Origin: Curvibacter lanceolatus ATCC 14669
GTDB lineage: Bacteria; Pseudomonadota; Gammaproteobacteria; Burkholderiales; Burkholderiaceae_C
Assembly (NCBI RefSeq): GCF_000381265.1
Contig: NZ_KB906259.1
Location: 186,001-250,000 of the forward strand
Direction: 5' to 3'
DNA length: 64,000 nucleotides
Shown: positions 8,537 through 17,845 of the stretch, in pieces
Layout: each line of letters starts with the position of its first letter
How positions within the stretch are numbered: position 1 is the stretch's first letter
Program-made: the position numbers and the translations under genes
The notes under the pieces: generated by a model
The model's input: only the letters and a program-made list of their open reading frames with translations
Told to the model about the DNA's origin: nothing
Databases searched by the model: none

Positions 8537-10579
8537 TCAAGCGCGCTTGGCCACCAGGGTCAGGATGTCGTAGCTGGCCACCAGCTCGTCGTGCTGGTTG
8601 GTGACCTCCACGTCCCAGGCCACCACGCCCTGGCCGACGCCATTGGCGTCTTTCTTCTGGCGGTCGATCTTGCGCTTGGCGGTCAGGCGGGCGCGGATGG
8701 TGTCGCCGATGCCCACCGGCTTGACGAAGCGAAGCGTGTCCAGCCCATAGTTGGCCAGCACCGGGCCCGGGGCTGGCGAGACAAACAGGCCGGCCGCAGC
8801 CGACAGCACGAAGTAGCCGTGCGCGATGCGCTTGCCGAAGGGGCTGTCCTTGGCGGCGATCTCGTCGAAGTGCATGTAGAAGTAGTCGCCCGACAGGCCG
8901 CCAAAGGCGACGATGTCGGCCTCGCCCACCGTGCGGCGGTGCGTGAGCAGCGACTCGCCGATCTGCAGGTCTTCGAAGTGGCGGCGGAAGGGGTGCACCT
9001 CGGTTTCGATGCGGCGGGCGCCACGCACGTACTCGCCGGTGACGGCGGCCAGCATGCTGGGCGAGCCCTGCACCGCAGCACGCTGCAGGTAGTGCTTGAC
9101 GGCGCGGATGCCGCCCAGCTCTTCACCGCCGCCGGCACGGCCGGGGCCGCCGTGCTTGAGCATGGGCAGGGGCGAGCCGTGGCCGGTGCTCTCGGCCGCG
9201 GCCTCGCGGTCCAGCACCAGCAGGCGGCCGTGGTGGGCTGCGGCCACCGGGATCACCCGGGCGGCCGTGGCCGGGTCTTTGGTGACCAGCGAGCCCACCA
9301 GGCTGCCCTTGCCCCGGGCGGCCAGTTGCAGGGCCTCGTCCAGGCCGTCGTAAGGCATCAGGGTGCTGACCGGGCCGAAGGCCTCCACATCGTGCACGGC
9401 ATCGTGGCTCAGGGGCTGGCGGCTCAGCAGCAGCGTGGGCTGGAAGAACGCGCCCTGGGCCGTGCCCTCGCCCAGCGGGGCGAAGTCGGCCGTGCCGCCG
9501 CCAAAGACCAGCTCGGCCCCCTGGCGCAGCAGGGCCACACGCTCGGCCACATCGGCCTGTTGGGCCTGGGAGGCCAGGGCGCCCATGCGCACGGCCTCCA
9601 GCGCCGGGTCGCCGACCACGGTCTTGGCCAGGCGGGCCTTCAGGCGCTCGGCCACCGCGTCCAGGTGCTGGCGCGGCACGATGGCGCGGCGGATCGCCGT
9701 GCATTTCTGCCCCGCCTTGACCGTCATCTCGCGAGCCACCTCTTTGATGAACAGGTCGAACTCTTCGTCGTCAGGCGTCACATCGGGCGCCAGGATGCAG
9801 CAGTTCAGCGAGTCGGCCTCGGCATTGAAGGGGATGCTGTGGCGCACCAGGTTGGCATTCACCCGCAGCCGGGCCGCGGTGTCGGCCGAGCCGGTGAAGG
9901 TGACGAAATCAGGGCCCTCCAGGCGGTCCAGCAGGTCGCCCGTGCCCCCGATCACCAGTTGCAGCGCGCCCGGCGGCAGGATGCCCGACTGGTCGATCAG
10001 GCGCACCGCCGCCTCGGTGAGGTAGCTGGTGGCGGTGGCGGGCTTGCCGATGCAGGGCATGCCGGCCAGGAAGCTGGGCGCAAACTTCTCCAGCAGCCCC
10101 CAGATGGGGAAGTTGAAGGCATTGATGTGCACCGCCACGCCGCCGCGCGGCACCAGGATGTGGGTGCCGGCAAAGCTGCCCTTCTTGCCCAGCGGCAGGG
10201 CCGGGCCTTCGTGGATCAGGTTGCCGCTGGGCAACTCGCCGCTGCCCATCGAGGCGTAAGCAAACAGGGTGCCTGTGCCGCCTTCGATGTCCACCCAGCT
10301 GTCGGCGCGGGTGGCCCCGGTGTGGGCCGAGATCGCGTAGAGCGACTCCTTGTGCTCGTTGAGGTACTTGGCCAGCGCCTTCAGGCGCGCGGCGCGCTCT
10401 TGAAAGTCGAGCGCCATCAGGGCCGGCAGGCCGGTGCGGCGGGCAAAGTGCAGGGCCTCGCCAAAATCCAGCGCCTCGGCATGGGTGTGGGCCACGGTGG
10501 CGCCGTTGACGGCGCTGTGCAGGGCTTGCGCCGCCTGCTGGCCGATCCAGCGGCCGCCGATGAAGCTTTGAAGGGTCAT
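8537..10579 (-). CDS. paaZ: Bifunctional oxepin-CoA hydrolase / 3-oxo-5,6-dehydrosuberyl-CoA semialdehyde dehydrogenase
   Basis: The 680-residue length equals that of E. coli PaaZ (681). Residues 1 to about 510 are an aldehyde dehydrogenase: NAEADSLN holds the general-base Glu region and [11 protein letters not shown] the catalytic Cys. Residues about 530-680 are a MaoC-type hydratase ([20 protein letters not shown], with the Asp/His pair). The enzyme opens oxepin-CoA and oxidises the aldehyde to 3-oxo-5,6-dehydrosuberyl-CoA in the phenylacetate pathway. It is the last gene of the long minus-strand run, 39 bases after livF. Confidence 0.95.
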   Translation of the reverse strand: MTLQSFIGGRWIGQQAAQALHSAVNGATVAHTHAEALDFGEALHFARRTGLPALMALDFQERAARLKALAKYLNEHKESLYAISAHTGATRADSWVDIEGGTGTLFAYASMGSGELPSGNLIHEGPALPLGKKGSFAGTHILVPRGGVAVHINAFNFPIWGLLEKFAPSFLAGMPCIGKPATATSYLTEAAVRLIDQSGILPPGALQLVIGGTGDLLDRLEGPDFVTFTGSADTAARLRVNANLVRHSIPFNAEADSLNCCILAPDVTPDDEEFDLFIKEVAREMTVKAGQKCTAIRRAIVPRQHLDAVAERLKARLAKTVVGDPALEAVRMGALASQAQQADVAERVALLRQGAELVFGGGTADFAPLGEGTAQGAFFQPTLLLSRQPLSHDAVHDVEAFGPVSTLMPYDGLDEALQLAARGKGSLVGSLVTKDPATAARVIPVAAAHHGRLLVLDREAAAESTGHGSPLPMLKHGGPGRAGGGEELGGIRAVKHYLQRAAVQGSPSMLAAVTGEYVRGARRIETEVHPFRRHFEDLQIGESLLTHRRTVGEADIVAFGGLSGDYFYMHFDEIAAKDSPFGKRIAHGYFVLSAAAGLFVSPAPGPVLANYGLDTLRFVKPVGIGDTIRARLTAKRKIDRQKKDANGVGQGVVAWDVEVTNQHDELVASYDILTLVAKRA

Positions 10580-10618
10580 GATGGAGAACTCCCGATAAGT
10601 GAAAGGCTAGTCGCAGGC

Positions 10619-11365
10619 TCAGTGCTTGCCGCCCAGGCCCAGGTAGGTGTCGATGATCCGGCGGTCGTGCAGCAGGTCGGCGGCAGCGCCGCTCAAGGCC
10701 ACGGCGCCCATTTCGAGCACATAGGCGCGGTCGGCCACCTGCAGCGCGGCACGGGCGTTCTGCTCGACCAGCAGCACCGACACGCCCAGATCGCGCAATG
10801 AGGACACCACCTGCAGCACCTCGCGCACGATCAGTGGCGCCAGGCCCAGCGAGGGCTCGTCCAGCATCAGCAGGCGCGGGCGTGCCATCAGGGCGCGGCC
10901 GATGGCCAGCATCTGGCGCTCGCCGCCCGACAGCGTGGCCGACAACTGGGCACGCCGCTCTTTCAGGCGCGGGAAGATGGCAAACACCTCTTCCATGCGC
11001 TGCTTCTGGTCTTTCAGGCCCTTGCGCCAACGCGAGAAGCCGCCCAGCAACAGGTTGTCCTCCACCGACATTTCACCGAACAGCTCGCGCTTTTCGGGCA
11101 CCAGGGCCACACCCCGCGCCACCATGGCCTCGACACTGAGACGGTCGATGCGCTCGCCCGCCAGGGTCAGCACGCCCTGGGCTGGCAGCAAGCCCATGGC
11201 CGCCGACAGCAGCGTGGTCTTGCCCGCCCCGTTGGGGCCGATGACGGTGACGATCTCGCCCTCGCCCACCGTCAGGTGGACCTGGTGCACGGCCTCGACC
11301 TGCCCATACGAGACGCTGAACTGCTGCAGATCAAGCAGCGTGGGTTTCACGGTCGCGCTGCTCAC
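10619..11365 (-). CDS. livF: Branched-chain/aromatic-acid-type ABC transporter ATPase LivF
   Basis: The 248-residue ABC ATPase has Walker A (GPNGAGKTT), signature (LSGGERQ) and Walker B (LLMLDEPS). The start is a GTG at 11365 that overlaps the preceding stop as GTGA, implying coupled translation. It pairs with the ATPase domain of the LivMG fusion to power import. Its position between the fusion gene and paaZ suggests that the transporter carries phenylacetate or a related aromatic acid rather than leucine. Confidence 0.92.
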   Translation of the reverse strand: MSSATVKPTLLDLQQFSVSYGQVEAVHQVHLTVGEGEIVTVIGPNGAGKTTLLSAAMGLLPAQGVLTLAGERIDRLSVEAMVARGVALVPEKRELFGEMSVEDNLLLGGFSRWRKGLKDQKQRMEEVFAIFPRLKERRAQLSATLSGGERQMLAIGRALMARPRLLMLDEPSLGLAPLIVREVLQVVSSLRDLGVSVLLVEQNARAALQVADRAYVLEMGAVALSGAAADLLHDRRIIDTYLGLGGKH

Positions 11366-13185
11366 AGGCCACCTCCATTGAGTTCGCCGCCGAGGTAGGC
11401 CTCAAGCACGCGGGGGTTGGCCTGCACTTCGGCGGGGGTGCCTTCGGCGATCACCTCGCCGAACTCCAACACCGTGATGCGGTCGGCCAGGTTCATCACG
11501 AATTCCATGTCGTGCTCGACCACCAGGATGCCCAGGCCTTCGGAGCGCAACTGGTCCAGCAAGGTGGCCAGGGCCTGCTTCTCCAGGTGGCGCAGGCCGG
11601 CGGCCGGCTCGTCCAGCAGCAGGGCGGCCGGTTGCCCGGCCAGGGCGCGGGCGATCTCGACCACGCGCTGCTGGCCCAGGGCCAGCGAGGCGGCCGGGCG
11701 ATCGATGTACTCGGCCAGGCCGCAGCGCTCGATCTGGCGCCGGGCCTCGGCCAGGATGGCGGCCTCCTCGGCGCGGTCCAGGCGCAGCATGCTGGCGATC
11801 CAGCCCTTGCGGCCACGGCGGTGCGCGCCCAGGGCCACGTTCTCGAGCACGCTGCGCTGCCCCAGCAGGCGCACATGCTGGAAGGTGCGGCCCAGGCCCA
11901 GCGCGGCAAACTCACGCGAAGGCCGGCCCTGCATGGGCTGCTCCATCAGGCGCACCTCGCCCGAGGTGGGCTCGTCCACACCCGAGATCATGTTGAAGAA
12001 GGTGCTCTTGCCGGCGCCGTTGGGGCCGATCAGGGCATGCACCTCATGCGCCTTCAGGCTCATGTTGACGTTGTTGTTGGCCAGCAGGCCGCCAAAGCGG
12101 CGGCTCACCTGGCGTGCATCCAGCAGCACCTGGCCGGCGGGCGGCAGCACGCGCTGCTGCAGCGTGACGGCCGCGGCGGCCCCGACGCGGCGCACCTCGG
12201 GCTTGAGCCAGCGCCCCGAGGCGGCCTGCAGGCGGGGCCACAGACCGTCGGCAAAGCGCTGCAGCACGAACAGCATCAGCAGGCCGAAGACGATCACCTC
12301 GAAATTGCCACTGGCGCCCAGCAACTTGGGCAGCCAATCCTGCAGTTGCTCCTTGAGCAGGGTGATCAGGGCCGCGCCCAGCACCGCGCCCCACAGGTGG
12401 CCGGCACCGCCGACCACGGCCATGAACAGGTACTCGATGCCGATGTTGATGTTGAAGGGCGTGGGGTTCACAAAACGCTGCAGGTGGGCATACAGCCAAC
12501 CCGAGATGGCCGCCAGCAAGGCCGCCAGCACAAACAGCTTGATGCGGTAGTGCGCCGTGTCCACGCCCATCGACTCGGCCATCACCCGGCCGCCCTTGAG
12601 CGCCCGGATGGCCCGGCCTTCACGCGAGTCCAGCAGGTTGTGCAAGGCCCACAGGCAAAACAGCAGCACGGCCCAGATCAGCGGCCCCAGGTACAGCGGC
12701 GAGGCCAGCGAGAAGCCCGCCACCGTCAGCGGCGGCAGGCCGGACATGCCGGTGAAGCCGCCCAGCACATCGAGGTTGCCGAACACGTAGTACAGGCTCA
12801 GGCCCCAGGCAATCGTGCCCAGCGGCAAGTAGTGGCCGGACAGGCGCAGCGTGACCGCGCCCAGAAAGCGGGCCACGGCATAGGTGGCCAGCAGGCCCAG
12901 CGCCAGGCCGACAAAGGGCAGCAAGCCCGGCGGAATGCCAGCCGGCAGCCAGGCTGCGGCCAGGGGCGAGGTGCACACCCAGGCCGTGGCGTAGGCTCCC
13001 AGGCCCACAAAGGCGGCCTGTCCGAAGGAGGTCATGCCGCCCACGCCGGTCAGCATCACCAGGCCGGCGGCCACCAGGGCATACAGGCCGATGTAGCTCA
13101 TCACGGTGAGCGTGAATTCAGGCAGGAAACCCCAGGCCAGCGCCAGTGCGGCGATGCAGGCCAGGGTCAGTTGACGCGCGCTCAT
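11362..13185 (-). CDS. Fused ABC transporter permease (LivM) and ATPase (LivG)
   Basis: This 607-residue protein joins two usual subunits. Residues 1 to about 330 are a LivM permease with many hydrophobic segments (LTGVGGMTSFGQAAFVGLGA is the conserved loop). Residues about 350-605 are a LivG ATPase with Walker A GPNGAGKST, signature LALGQQRVVEIARAL and Walker B ALLLDEPAAGL. The reading frame is uninterrupted across a linker at about 330-350. The ATG at 13185 overlaps the livH stop (ATGA). The fusion keeps inner-membrane channel and motor in one chain. The gene sits in the paa block and probably imports phenylacetate or a similar substrate. Confidence 0.92.
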   Translation of the reverse strand: MSARQLTLACIAALALAWGFLPEFTLTVMSYIGLYALVAAGLVMLTGVGGMTSFGQAAFVGLGAYATAWVCTSPLAAAWLPAGIPPGLLPFVGLALGLLATYAVARFLGAVTLRLSGHYLPLGTIAWGLSLYYVFGNLDVLGGFTGMSGLPPLTVAGFSLASPLYLGPLIWAVLLFCLWALHNLLDSREGRAIRALKGGRVMAESMGVDTAHYRIKLFVLAALLAAISGWLYAHLQRFVNPTPFNINIGIEYLFMAVVGGAGHLWGAVLGAALITLLKEQLQDWLPKLLGASGNFEVIVFGLLMLFVLQRFADGLWPRLQAASGRWLKPEVRRVGAAAAVTLQQRVLPPAGQVLLDARQVSRRFGGLLANNNVNMSLKAHEVHALIGPNGAGKSTFFNMISGVDEPTSGEVRLMEQPMQGRPSREFAALGLGRTFQHVRLLGQRSVLENVALGAHRRGRKGWIASMLRLDRAEEAAILAEARRQIERCGLAEYIDRPAASLALGQQRVVEIARALAGQPAALLLDEPAAGLRHLEKQALATLLDQLRSEGLGILVVEHDMEFVMNLADRITVLEFGEVIAEGTPAEVQANPRVLEAYLGGELNGGGL

Positions 13186-14210
13186 TCTTCGTCCTCCACA
13201 TGGCGGCTGTTCAGTGAGCGCCACCACAGCACGGGAATGATCAGGGTGAACACCAGCACCTCCTTGAAGGCACTGGCCCAGAACGATGAAAACGCCTCCA
13301 GCTGGCCCACCATCACCGCACCGGCCAGGGCCAGCGGGTAGCTGCCCAGGCCGCCCACGATGGCGGCGACAAAGCCTTTCAGGCCGATCAGGAAGCCGGT
13401 GTCGTAATACACCGTGGTCAGGGGTGCGATCAGCAGGCCCGACACGGCGCCAATCAGGCCGGCCAGGGCAAAGCTCAGGTCACCCGACAGCTCGGTCGGG
13501 ATGCCCATCAGGCGGGCCCCGACCCGGTTCATGGCGGTGGCGCGCAGCGCCTTGCCGATGATGGAGCGCTCAAAGAACACAAACATGGCCACCACGAGCA
13601 CCGCGGCCATGGCCACCACCACCAGCGACTGGCCGGTGACGGGAATGCCGCCGAGGTCGAAACGCGCCTCCGAAAAGGCCGGCGTGCGGTAACCCTCGGC
13701 ACCGAAGAACAGCAGGCCCAGGCCCACCAGCACCCCGTGCAAGGCCACCGAGACAATCAACAGGATCAGCACCGTGGCATGCGCCAGCGGGCGGTAGGCC
13801 AGGCGGTACAGCAGCGGGCCCAGGGGCACGATCAGGGCCAGCGTGGCCACCGACTGCAGCAGCAGCGACTGCGGCTTGACCAGCAGCACCAGGGCTGCGG
13901 CCAGGGCCGGCAGGGCCAGCGTCCAGACCGCCGTGGCGGCCCACTCGACCGGCTGGCCGCGCTGGTGACGCCAGGCCTCGACCACCAGGGTGGCCACAGC
14001 CAGCGCGATCAGCAGCCACAGCGTGGCCGGCACCTTGCCGGCCTGCATCATGGCCATCGACAGGGCGCCGAAAGCCACAAACTCGCCTTGCGGGATGAAG
14101 ATCACCCGCGTGACCGAAAACACCAGCACCAGGGCCAGCGCAATCAGTCCGTACACCGCGCCATTGACGACGCCGTCCTGCCCCAGGATCAGGGCGATCT
14201 GAAGATCCAT
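13182..14210 (-). CDS. livH: Branched-chain-type ABC transporter permease LivH
   Basis: The 342-residue integral membrane protein begins in the family manner (NGAVYGLIALALVLVFSVTRVIFIPQGEF shortened: VYGLIALALVLVFSVTR). It has about eight hydrophobic segments and the conserved LIGLKGFVAAIVGGLGSYPL loop near the C-terminus. It forms the inner-membrane channel with the LivM half of the next protein, whose start codon it overlaps by 4 bases. The start is the ATG at 14210. Confidence 0.92.
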   Translation of the reverse strand: MDLQIALILGQDGVVNGAVYGLIALALVLVFSVTRVIFIPQGEFVAFGALSMAMMQAGKVPATLWLLIALAVATLVVEAWRHQRGQPVEWAATAVWTLALPALAAALVLLVKPQSLLLQSVATLALIVPLGPLLYRLAYRPLAHATVLILLIVSVALHGVLVGLGLLFFGAEGYRTPAFSEARFDLGGIPVTGQSLVVVAMAAVLVVAMFVFFERSIIGKALRATAMNRVGARLMGIPTELSGDLSFALAGLIGAVSGLLIAPLTTVYYDTGFLIGLKGFVAAIVGGLGSYPLALAGAVMVGQLEAFSSFWASAFKEVLVFTLIIPVLWWRSLNSRHVEDEE

Positions 14211-14314
14211 GTTGAAAATCCCGTTCAGGCCGACCCAAGGTCAGCAACAAAAAGGCAGGCTGGCGCCCCAGGGGTCATCCCCCCGGGCGTCAAAACAGCC
14301 TGCTCAGGCTGGGT

Positions 14315-15460
14315 TCAGGGCTGGAATTTCCAGGCGCCGTTCTCGATCTTGACCATCACGCGGCCGCGCTGGTCCAGGCCCAGGTGGTCGGCGGCCGAGG
14401 TGTTGAACACCCCGTGGGCACCGGCCACTTCCTTGACCTTCTCGAGTTCGTCGCGCAGTGCCGCACGGAAGGCCGGCGTGCCGGGCTGGCCCTTCTTGAG
14501 GGCGCCGGGCACGGCAGCATTGAGCACCAGGCCGGCATCCCACGCGTGGCCGCCGAAGGTCGACACATTGGCCTGGCCGTAGGCGCCGGCATAGGCGCTC
14601 ACATAGGCCAGAGCCGACTTGCGCACCGGGTGGTCGGCGGGCAGCTGATCAGCCACCAGCACCGGGCCGGCGGGCAGGAAGGTGCCCTCCACATCCTTGC
14701 CGCCCACGCGCAGGAAATCGGCATTGGCCACGCCGTGGGTCTGGTAGAACTTGCCGGTGAAGCCGCGCTCCTTGAGCGTCTTCTGCGGCAGCGCGGCCGG
14801 GGTGCCCGAGCCGGCGATCAGCACCGCGTCGGGCTTGGCGGCCATGATCTTCAGCGCCTGGCCGGTCACCGAGGTGTCGGTGCGCGAGAAGCGCTCATTG
14901 CTGATGATCTGCAGCTTCTTGAGCTCGGCCGCCTTGACGAACTCCTTGTACCAACCTTCGCCGTAGGCATCCGAGAAACCGATGAAGGCCACGGTCTTCA
15001 CCCCATGGTTGGCCATGTGCTCAGCCACGGCCAGCGACATCATGATGTCGTTCTGCGGGGTCTTGAAGACCCAGCGCTTCTTGGCGTCCTGCGGCTCGAT
15101 CAGCGCGGCCGAGGCGGCCAGGGTGATCATCGGGGTCTGGGCCTCGGACACGGCGTCGATCATGGCCAGCGAGTTGGGCGTGGTGCTGGAGCCGATCACG
15201 ACGTCGACCTTGCTCTCGGCGATCAGCTTCTTGGCGTTGCTGACGGCCGCGGTGGTGTCGGAGGCATCGTCGAGCACGATGTAATTGACCTTCTGGCCCC
15301 CCATGGTCTTGGGCAGCAGGGCCATGGTGTTTTTCTCGGGGATGCCCAGCGAGGCCGCCGGCCCGGTGGCCGACACGGTGACGCCCACATTGATGTCGGC
15401 ATGGGCCAGCAGGCTGGCCAGCAAGGCGGTGGCCAGGGCCACGGGTTTGAGCAGTTTCAC
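14315..15460 (-). CDS. Periplasmic substrate-binding protein of Liv-type ABC transporter
   Basis: The 381-residue protein starts at a GTG (15460) with GGAGA upstream. It has a Sec signal peptide, KLLKPVALATALLASLLAHA, cut before DINVG. The rest is a two-lobed type I binding protein (VNYIVLDDASDTTAAVSNAK; IGSSTTPNSLAM). It delivers ligand to the LivH/LivMG/LivF complex. Gene order (next to paaR and the epoxidase genes) suggests phenylacetate or another aromatic acid as ligand; that is inference. A 104-base gap separates it from livH. Confidence 0.88.
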   Translation of the reverse strand: MKLLKPVALATALLASLLAHADINVGVTVSATGPAASLGIPEKNTMALLPKTMGGQKVNYIVLDDASDTTAAVSNAKKLIAESKVDVVIGSSTTPNSLAMIDAVSEAQTPMITLAASAALIEPQDAKKRWVFKTPQNDIMMSLAVAEHMANHGVKTVAFIGFSDAYGEGWYKEFVKAAELKKLQIISNERFSRTDTSVTGQALKIMAAKPDAVLIAGSGTPAALPQKTLKERGFTGKFYQTHGVANADFLRVGGKDVEGTFLPAGPVLVADQLPADHPVRKSALAYVSAYAGAYGQANVSTFGGHAWDAGLVLNAAVPGALKKGQPGTPAFRAALRDELEKVKEVAGAHGVFNTSAADHLGLDQRGRVMVKIENGAWKFQP

Positions 15461-15530
15461 GGTTTGTCTCCTTCAGTTTCTAGGGGCGGTTTTGCCCCGC
15501 TTGATCGGTCAGTTTCAGACCAGCGATGGG

Positions 15531-16148
15531 TTAGTCCGACGTACGGGCCTTTGGCGGCTTGACAGCAGTCAACCCACCCATGAACAGATCCGCCACGATC
15601 GGAGCCATGGCATCGTAGTCGAGTTCCCCTTCGGGCTTCATCCAGGTAAACATCCAGTTGATCATGCCGAACAAGAGCATGGTCAATGGCTTGCTGAGTT
15701 CGGCCTGCAGCGACTCGCCGCGCACCTCGGCCACGGCCCGGGCAAAGCCGCTGACCACGTCGCGTTCGTGGTCCAGAACGCGCTCGCGATCGGCCTCGTC
15801 GAGGAACTTCACGTCTTCGGTCAGCACGCGGTGGGCGTCCTGGGCATCGGCGTATTCCTCGACGATGCGGCGGATCAGTTCGCGCAGGCGCTGCTCAGGC
15901 GCCAGGGCCTCGGCCTCCACCTCGACCACCAGCGCCTGCAGGCGCGACACATGGCCTTCGGCAATGCTGACCAGCAGGCTGTATTTGTCTTTGTAGTAGT
16001 GGTAGAGCGTGGCCTTGGACAGGCCACAGGCCTCGGCCACCTGGTTCATCGAGGTCGAGGGGTAGCCCCGCCGCGCAAACAGGTGCGCGGCCTGCTCCAG
16101 AATCATCTCGCGCTGGTCGTTGTAACCAGCAGCCCGTCCTCGGCCCAT
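15531..16148 (-). CDS. paaR: TetR-family repressor of the phenylacetate genes (PaaR-like)
   Basis: The 205-residue protein has an N-terminal TetR helix-turn-helix (QVAEACGLSKATLYHYYKDK) at about residues 37-56 and a helical ligand domain. In betaproteobacteria and Thermus, TetR regulators next to paa genes respond to phenylacetyl-CoA. The gene lies only 26 bases after paaE and 70 before livK, in the same direction, so it is probably part of the operon it controls. A likely operator is the ACCG/CGGT palindrome at 22649-22662 upstream of paaG. Confidence 0.82.
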   Translation of the reverse strand: MGRGRAAGYNDQREMILEQAAHLFARRGYPSTSMNQVAEACGLSKATLYHYYKDKYSLLVSIAEGHVSRLQALVVEVEAEALAPEQRLRELIRRIVEEYADAQDAHRVLTEDVKFLDEADRERVLDHERDVVSGFARAVAEVRGESLQAELSKPLTMLLFGMINWMFTWMKPEGELDYDAMAPIVADLFMGGLTAVKPPKARTSD

Positions 16149-16174
16149 CGGTGTGTCCTTGTGTCTAGTTCAGT

Positions 16175-17257
16175 TCAACGTTCGTCAAATGATAGGACGA
16201 CCCGCGGGGTCAACGGATGGGCTTGGCAGGCCAGCACAAAGCCGGCCTCGACCTCGGCCTTGTCGAGGGCGAAATTGCGCTCCATGCGCACCTCGCCTTC
16301 GAGCACCTTGCAGCGGCAGGTGGCGCACACGCCCGAGGTGCAGGAGAACGGCACTTCCAGGCCGGCCGCCGACGCCGCGTCGAGGATGCTGGGCTGGTCT
16401 TTGCTGAAGCCGATCTCGCGGTGCAGGCCGTCGCGCACGATGACCACGCGGGCGGTCTCGGCATCACCCGCCTGGGGCTGGTGCAGCACGGCCCCGGCGG
16501 CCGGGCCGGCACTGGCCACGCCAAAGCGTTCGATGTGGATGCGCTCTTCGGGCACGCCGGCGGCCTTCAGGGCCAGCTCGGCCTCGTCATTCATCTGGAA
16601 GGGGCCGCACACATAGACGTGGTCGATGCCGGCCGGATCGAGCACCTTGCCCAGGAAGGTGCCGAGCTTGTCGCTGTCCAGGCGACCGGCGTACAGAGGC
16701 GCATCGACATGCTCCTGGGTGAACACATGGTGCAGCGACAGGCGCGCCATGTAGCGGTTCTTCAGGTCCTCGATCTCTTCCTTGAACATGGTCGAGGCCG
16801 GGGTGCGGTTGCTGTAGATCAGGGTGAACTGACTGTGCGGCTCGCGTGCCAGCACGGTCTTCATGATGGACAGTATGGGCGTGATGCCGCTGCCGCCGGC
16901 GATGCCCACATGGTGGCGGCGCGAGGCGGGCTCGATGGGCACGAAGAAACGGCCTTGCGGGGCCATCACCTGCACGGTGTCGCCCACCTTGAGGTGCTGG
17001 TGGATCCAGGTCGAGAAGGCGCCGCCGTTGACGCGGCGCACCGCCACGCGCAGCTCGCCGTCGTCCACGCCGGCGCAGATCGAGTACGAGCGGCGCAGGT
17101 CCTTGCCATCGATGGTGCTGCGCAGGGTCAGGTACTGGCCCTGGGTGAAGCCGAAGGCCTCGCGCAGGCTGTCGGGCACGGAGAAGGAAACGATCAGGGA
17201 CTCGGGCGTGTCCGCCTCGATGGCCTTGACCGGCAGGGGATGGAACATGACGCTCAT
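16175..17257 (-). CDS. paaE: Phenylacetyl-CoA epoxidase reductase subunit PaaE
   Basis: The 360-residue protein has an FAD/NAD(P)H reductase module at residues about 1-240 (RRSYSICAG for FAD; GIAGGSGITPILSI for NAD(P)H). A plant-type [2Fe-2S] domain follows, with the cysteine set in FSCTSGVCATCRC and a last Cys in FVLACQAHP. It passes electrons from NADPH to the PaaA di-iron site of the PaaABCE epoxidase. It follows paaD in the same operon. Confidence 0.95.
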   Translation of the reverse strand: MSVMFHPLPVKAIEADTPESLIVSFSVPDSLREAFGFTQGQYLTLRSTIDGKDLRRSYSICAGVDDGELRVAVRRVNGGAFSTWIHQHLKVGDTVQVMAPQGRFFVPIEPASRRHHVGIAGGSGITPILSIMKTVLAREPHSQFTLIYSNRTPASTMFKEEIEDLKNRYMARLSLHHVFTQEHVDAPLYAGRLDSDKLGTFLGKVLDPAGIDHVYVCGPFQMNDEAELALKAAGVPEERIHIERFGVASAGPAAGAVLHQPQAGDAETARVVIVRDGLHREIGFSKDQPSILDAASAAGLEVPFSCTSGVCATCRCKVLEGEVRMERNFALDKAEVEAGFVLACQAHPLTPRVVLSFDER

Positions 17258-17302
17258 GGCGGTCTCGCTTGAATCTGGTTGTTGTAGGAAGAGTCGATGG
17301 GT

Positions 17303-17845
17303 TCAGATCGGCTTGAAGTGCTCAAACGGTTCGCGGCAGCTCATGCAGCGGTACAGCGATTTGCAGGCGGTGGAGCCAAAGGCACTCAGGCGCTCGGTCT
17401 GCAGGCTGCCGCAGCGCGGGCAGGCCAGGCGCCGGCCCGAGGGGGTGCGCCCCACGAAGTGCATGGGCACGCCTTCGCTGAGGTCCACCGGGCCCGGCGG
17501 GGCAATGCCGTAGTCGAGCAGCTTCTGGCGCCCTTCGGCGCTGATCCAGTCGGTGGTCCAGGCCGGGGCGCGGCGCATCGTGACGCGTGCCGGGCCCAGG
17601 CCAGCCTCCGCCACCGCGGCCAGCACGTTCTGTTCGATCAGCTCGGTGGCGGGGCAGCCCGAGTAGGTGGGCGTGAGCACGATCTCCAGCCCGTCGTCGT
17701 GGGCCAGCACCTCGCGCACCAGGCCCAGGTCGACCACCGACAGCGCAGGCACCTCGGGGTCGAGCACGGTGCCCAGCACCTGCCAGACCGGTGCCAAAGC
17801 ACCGCTTGCGCCGCTGGTGGGGACCACGGCGGCCTGGTTCACCAC
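17303..17845 (-). CDS. paaD: Phenylacetate-CoA oxygenase assembly protein PaaD
   Basis: The 180-residue protein has an N-terminal DUF59/MIP18-like domain (LDPEVPALSVVDLGLVREV; TPTYSGCPATELIE) and a C-terminal zinc-ribbon-like region with two cysteine pairs (CPRCGSLQTERLSAFGSTAC and CMSC). PaaD is needed for epoxidase activity, probably in iron or Fe-S maturation. Two adjacent GTG codons (17845 and 17842) can start it; the second makes a GTGA overlap with the paaC stop. Confidence 0.92.
   Translation of the reverse strand: MVNQAAVVPTSGASGALAPVWQVLGTVLDPEVPALSVVDLGLVREVLAHDDGLEIVLTPTYSGCPATELIEQNVLAAVAEAGLGPARVTMRRAPAWTTDWISAEGRQKLLDYGIAPPGPVDLSEGVPMHFVGRTPSGRRLACPRCGSLQTERLSAFGSTACKSLYRCMSCREPFEHFKPI

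Noticed and set aside
8591-10801. Long plus-strand open frame opposite paaZ
   Set aside because: Shadow of paaZ with biased composition (Ala, Gly, Gln, His); no start context or motif.
15483-15498. GGGGC/GCCCC hairpin between paaR and livK
   Set aside because: Five-base arms without a T-run are common in such GC-rich DNA.
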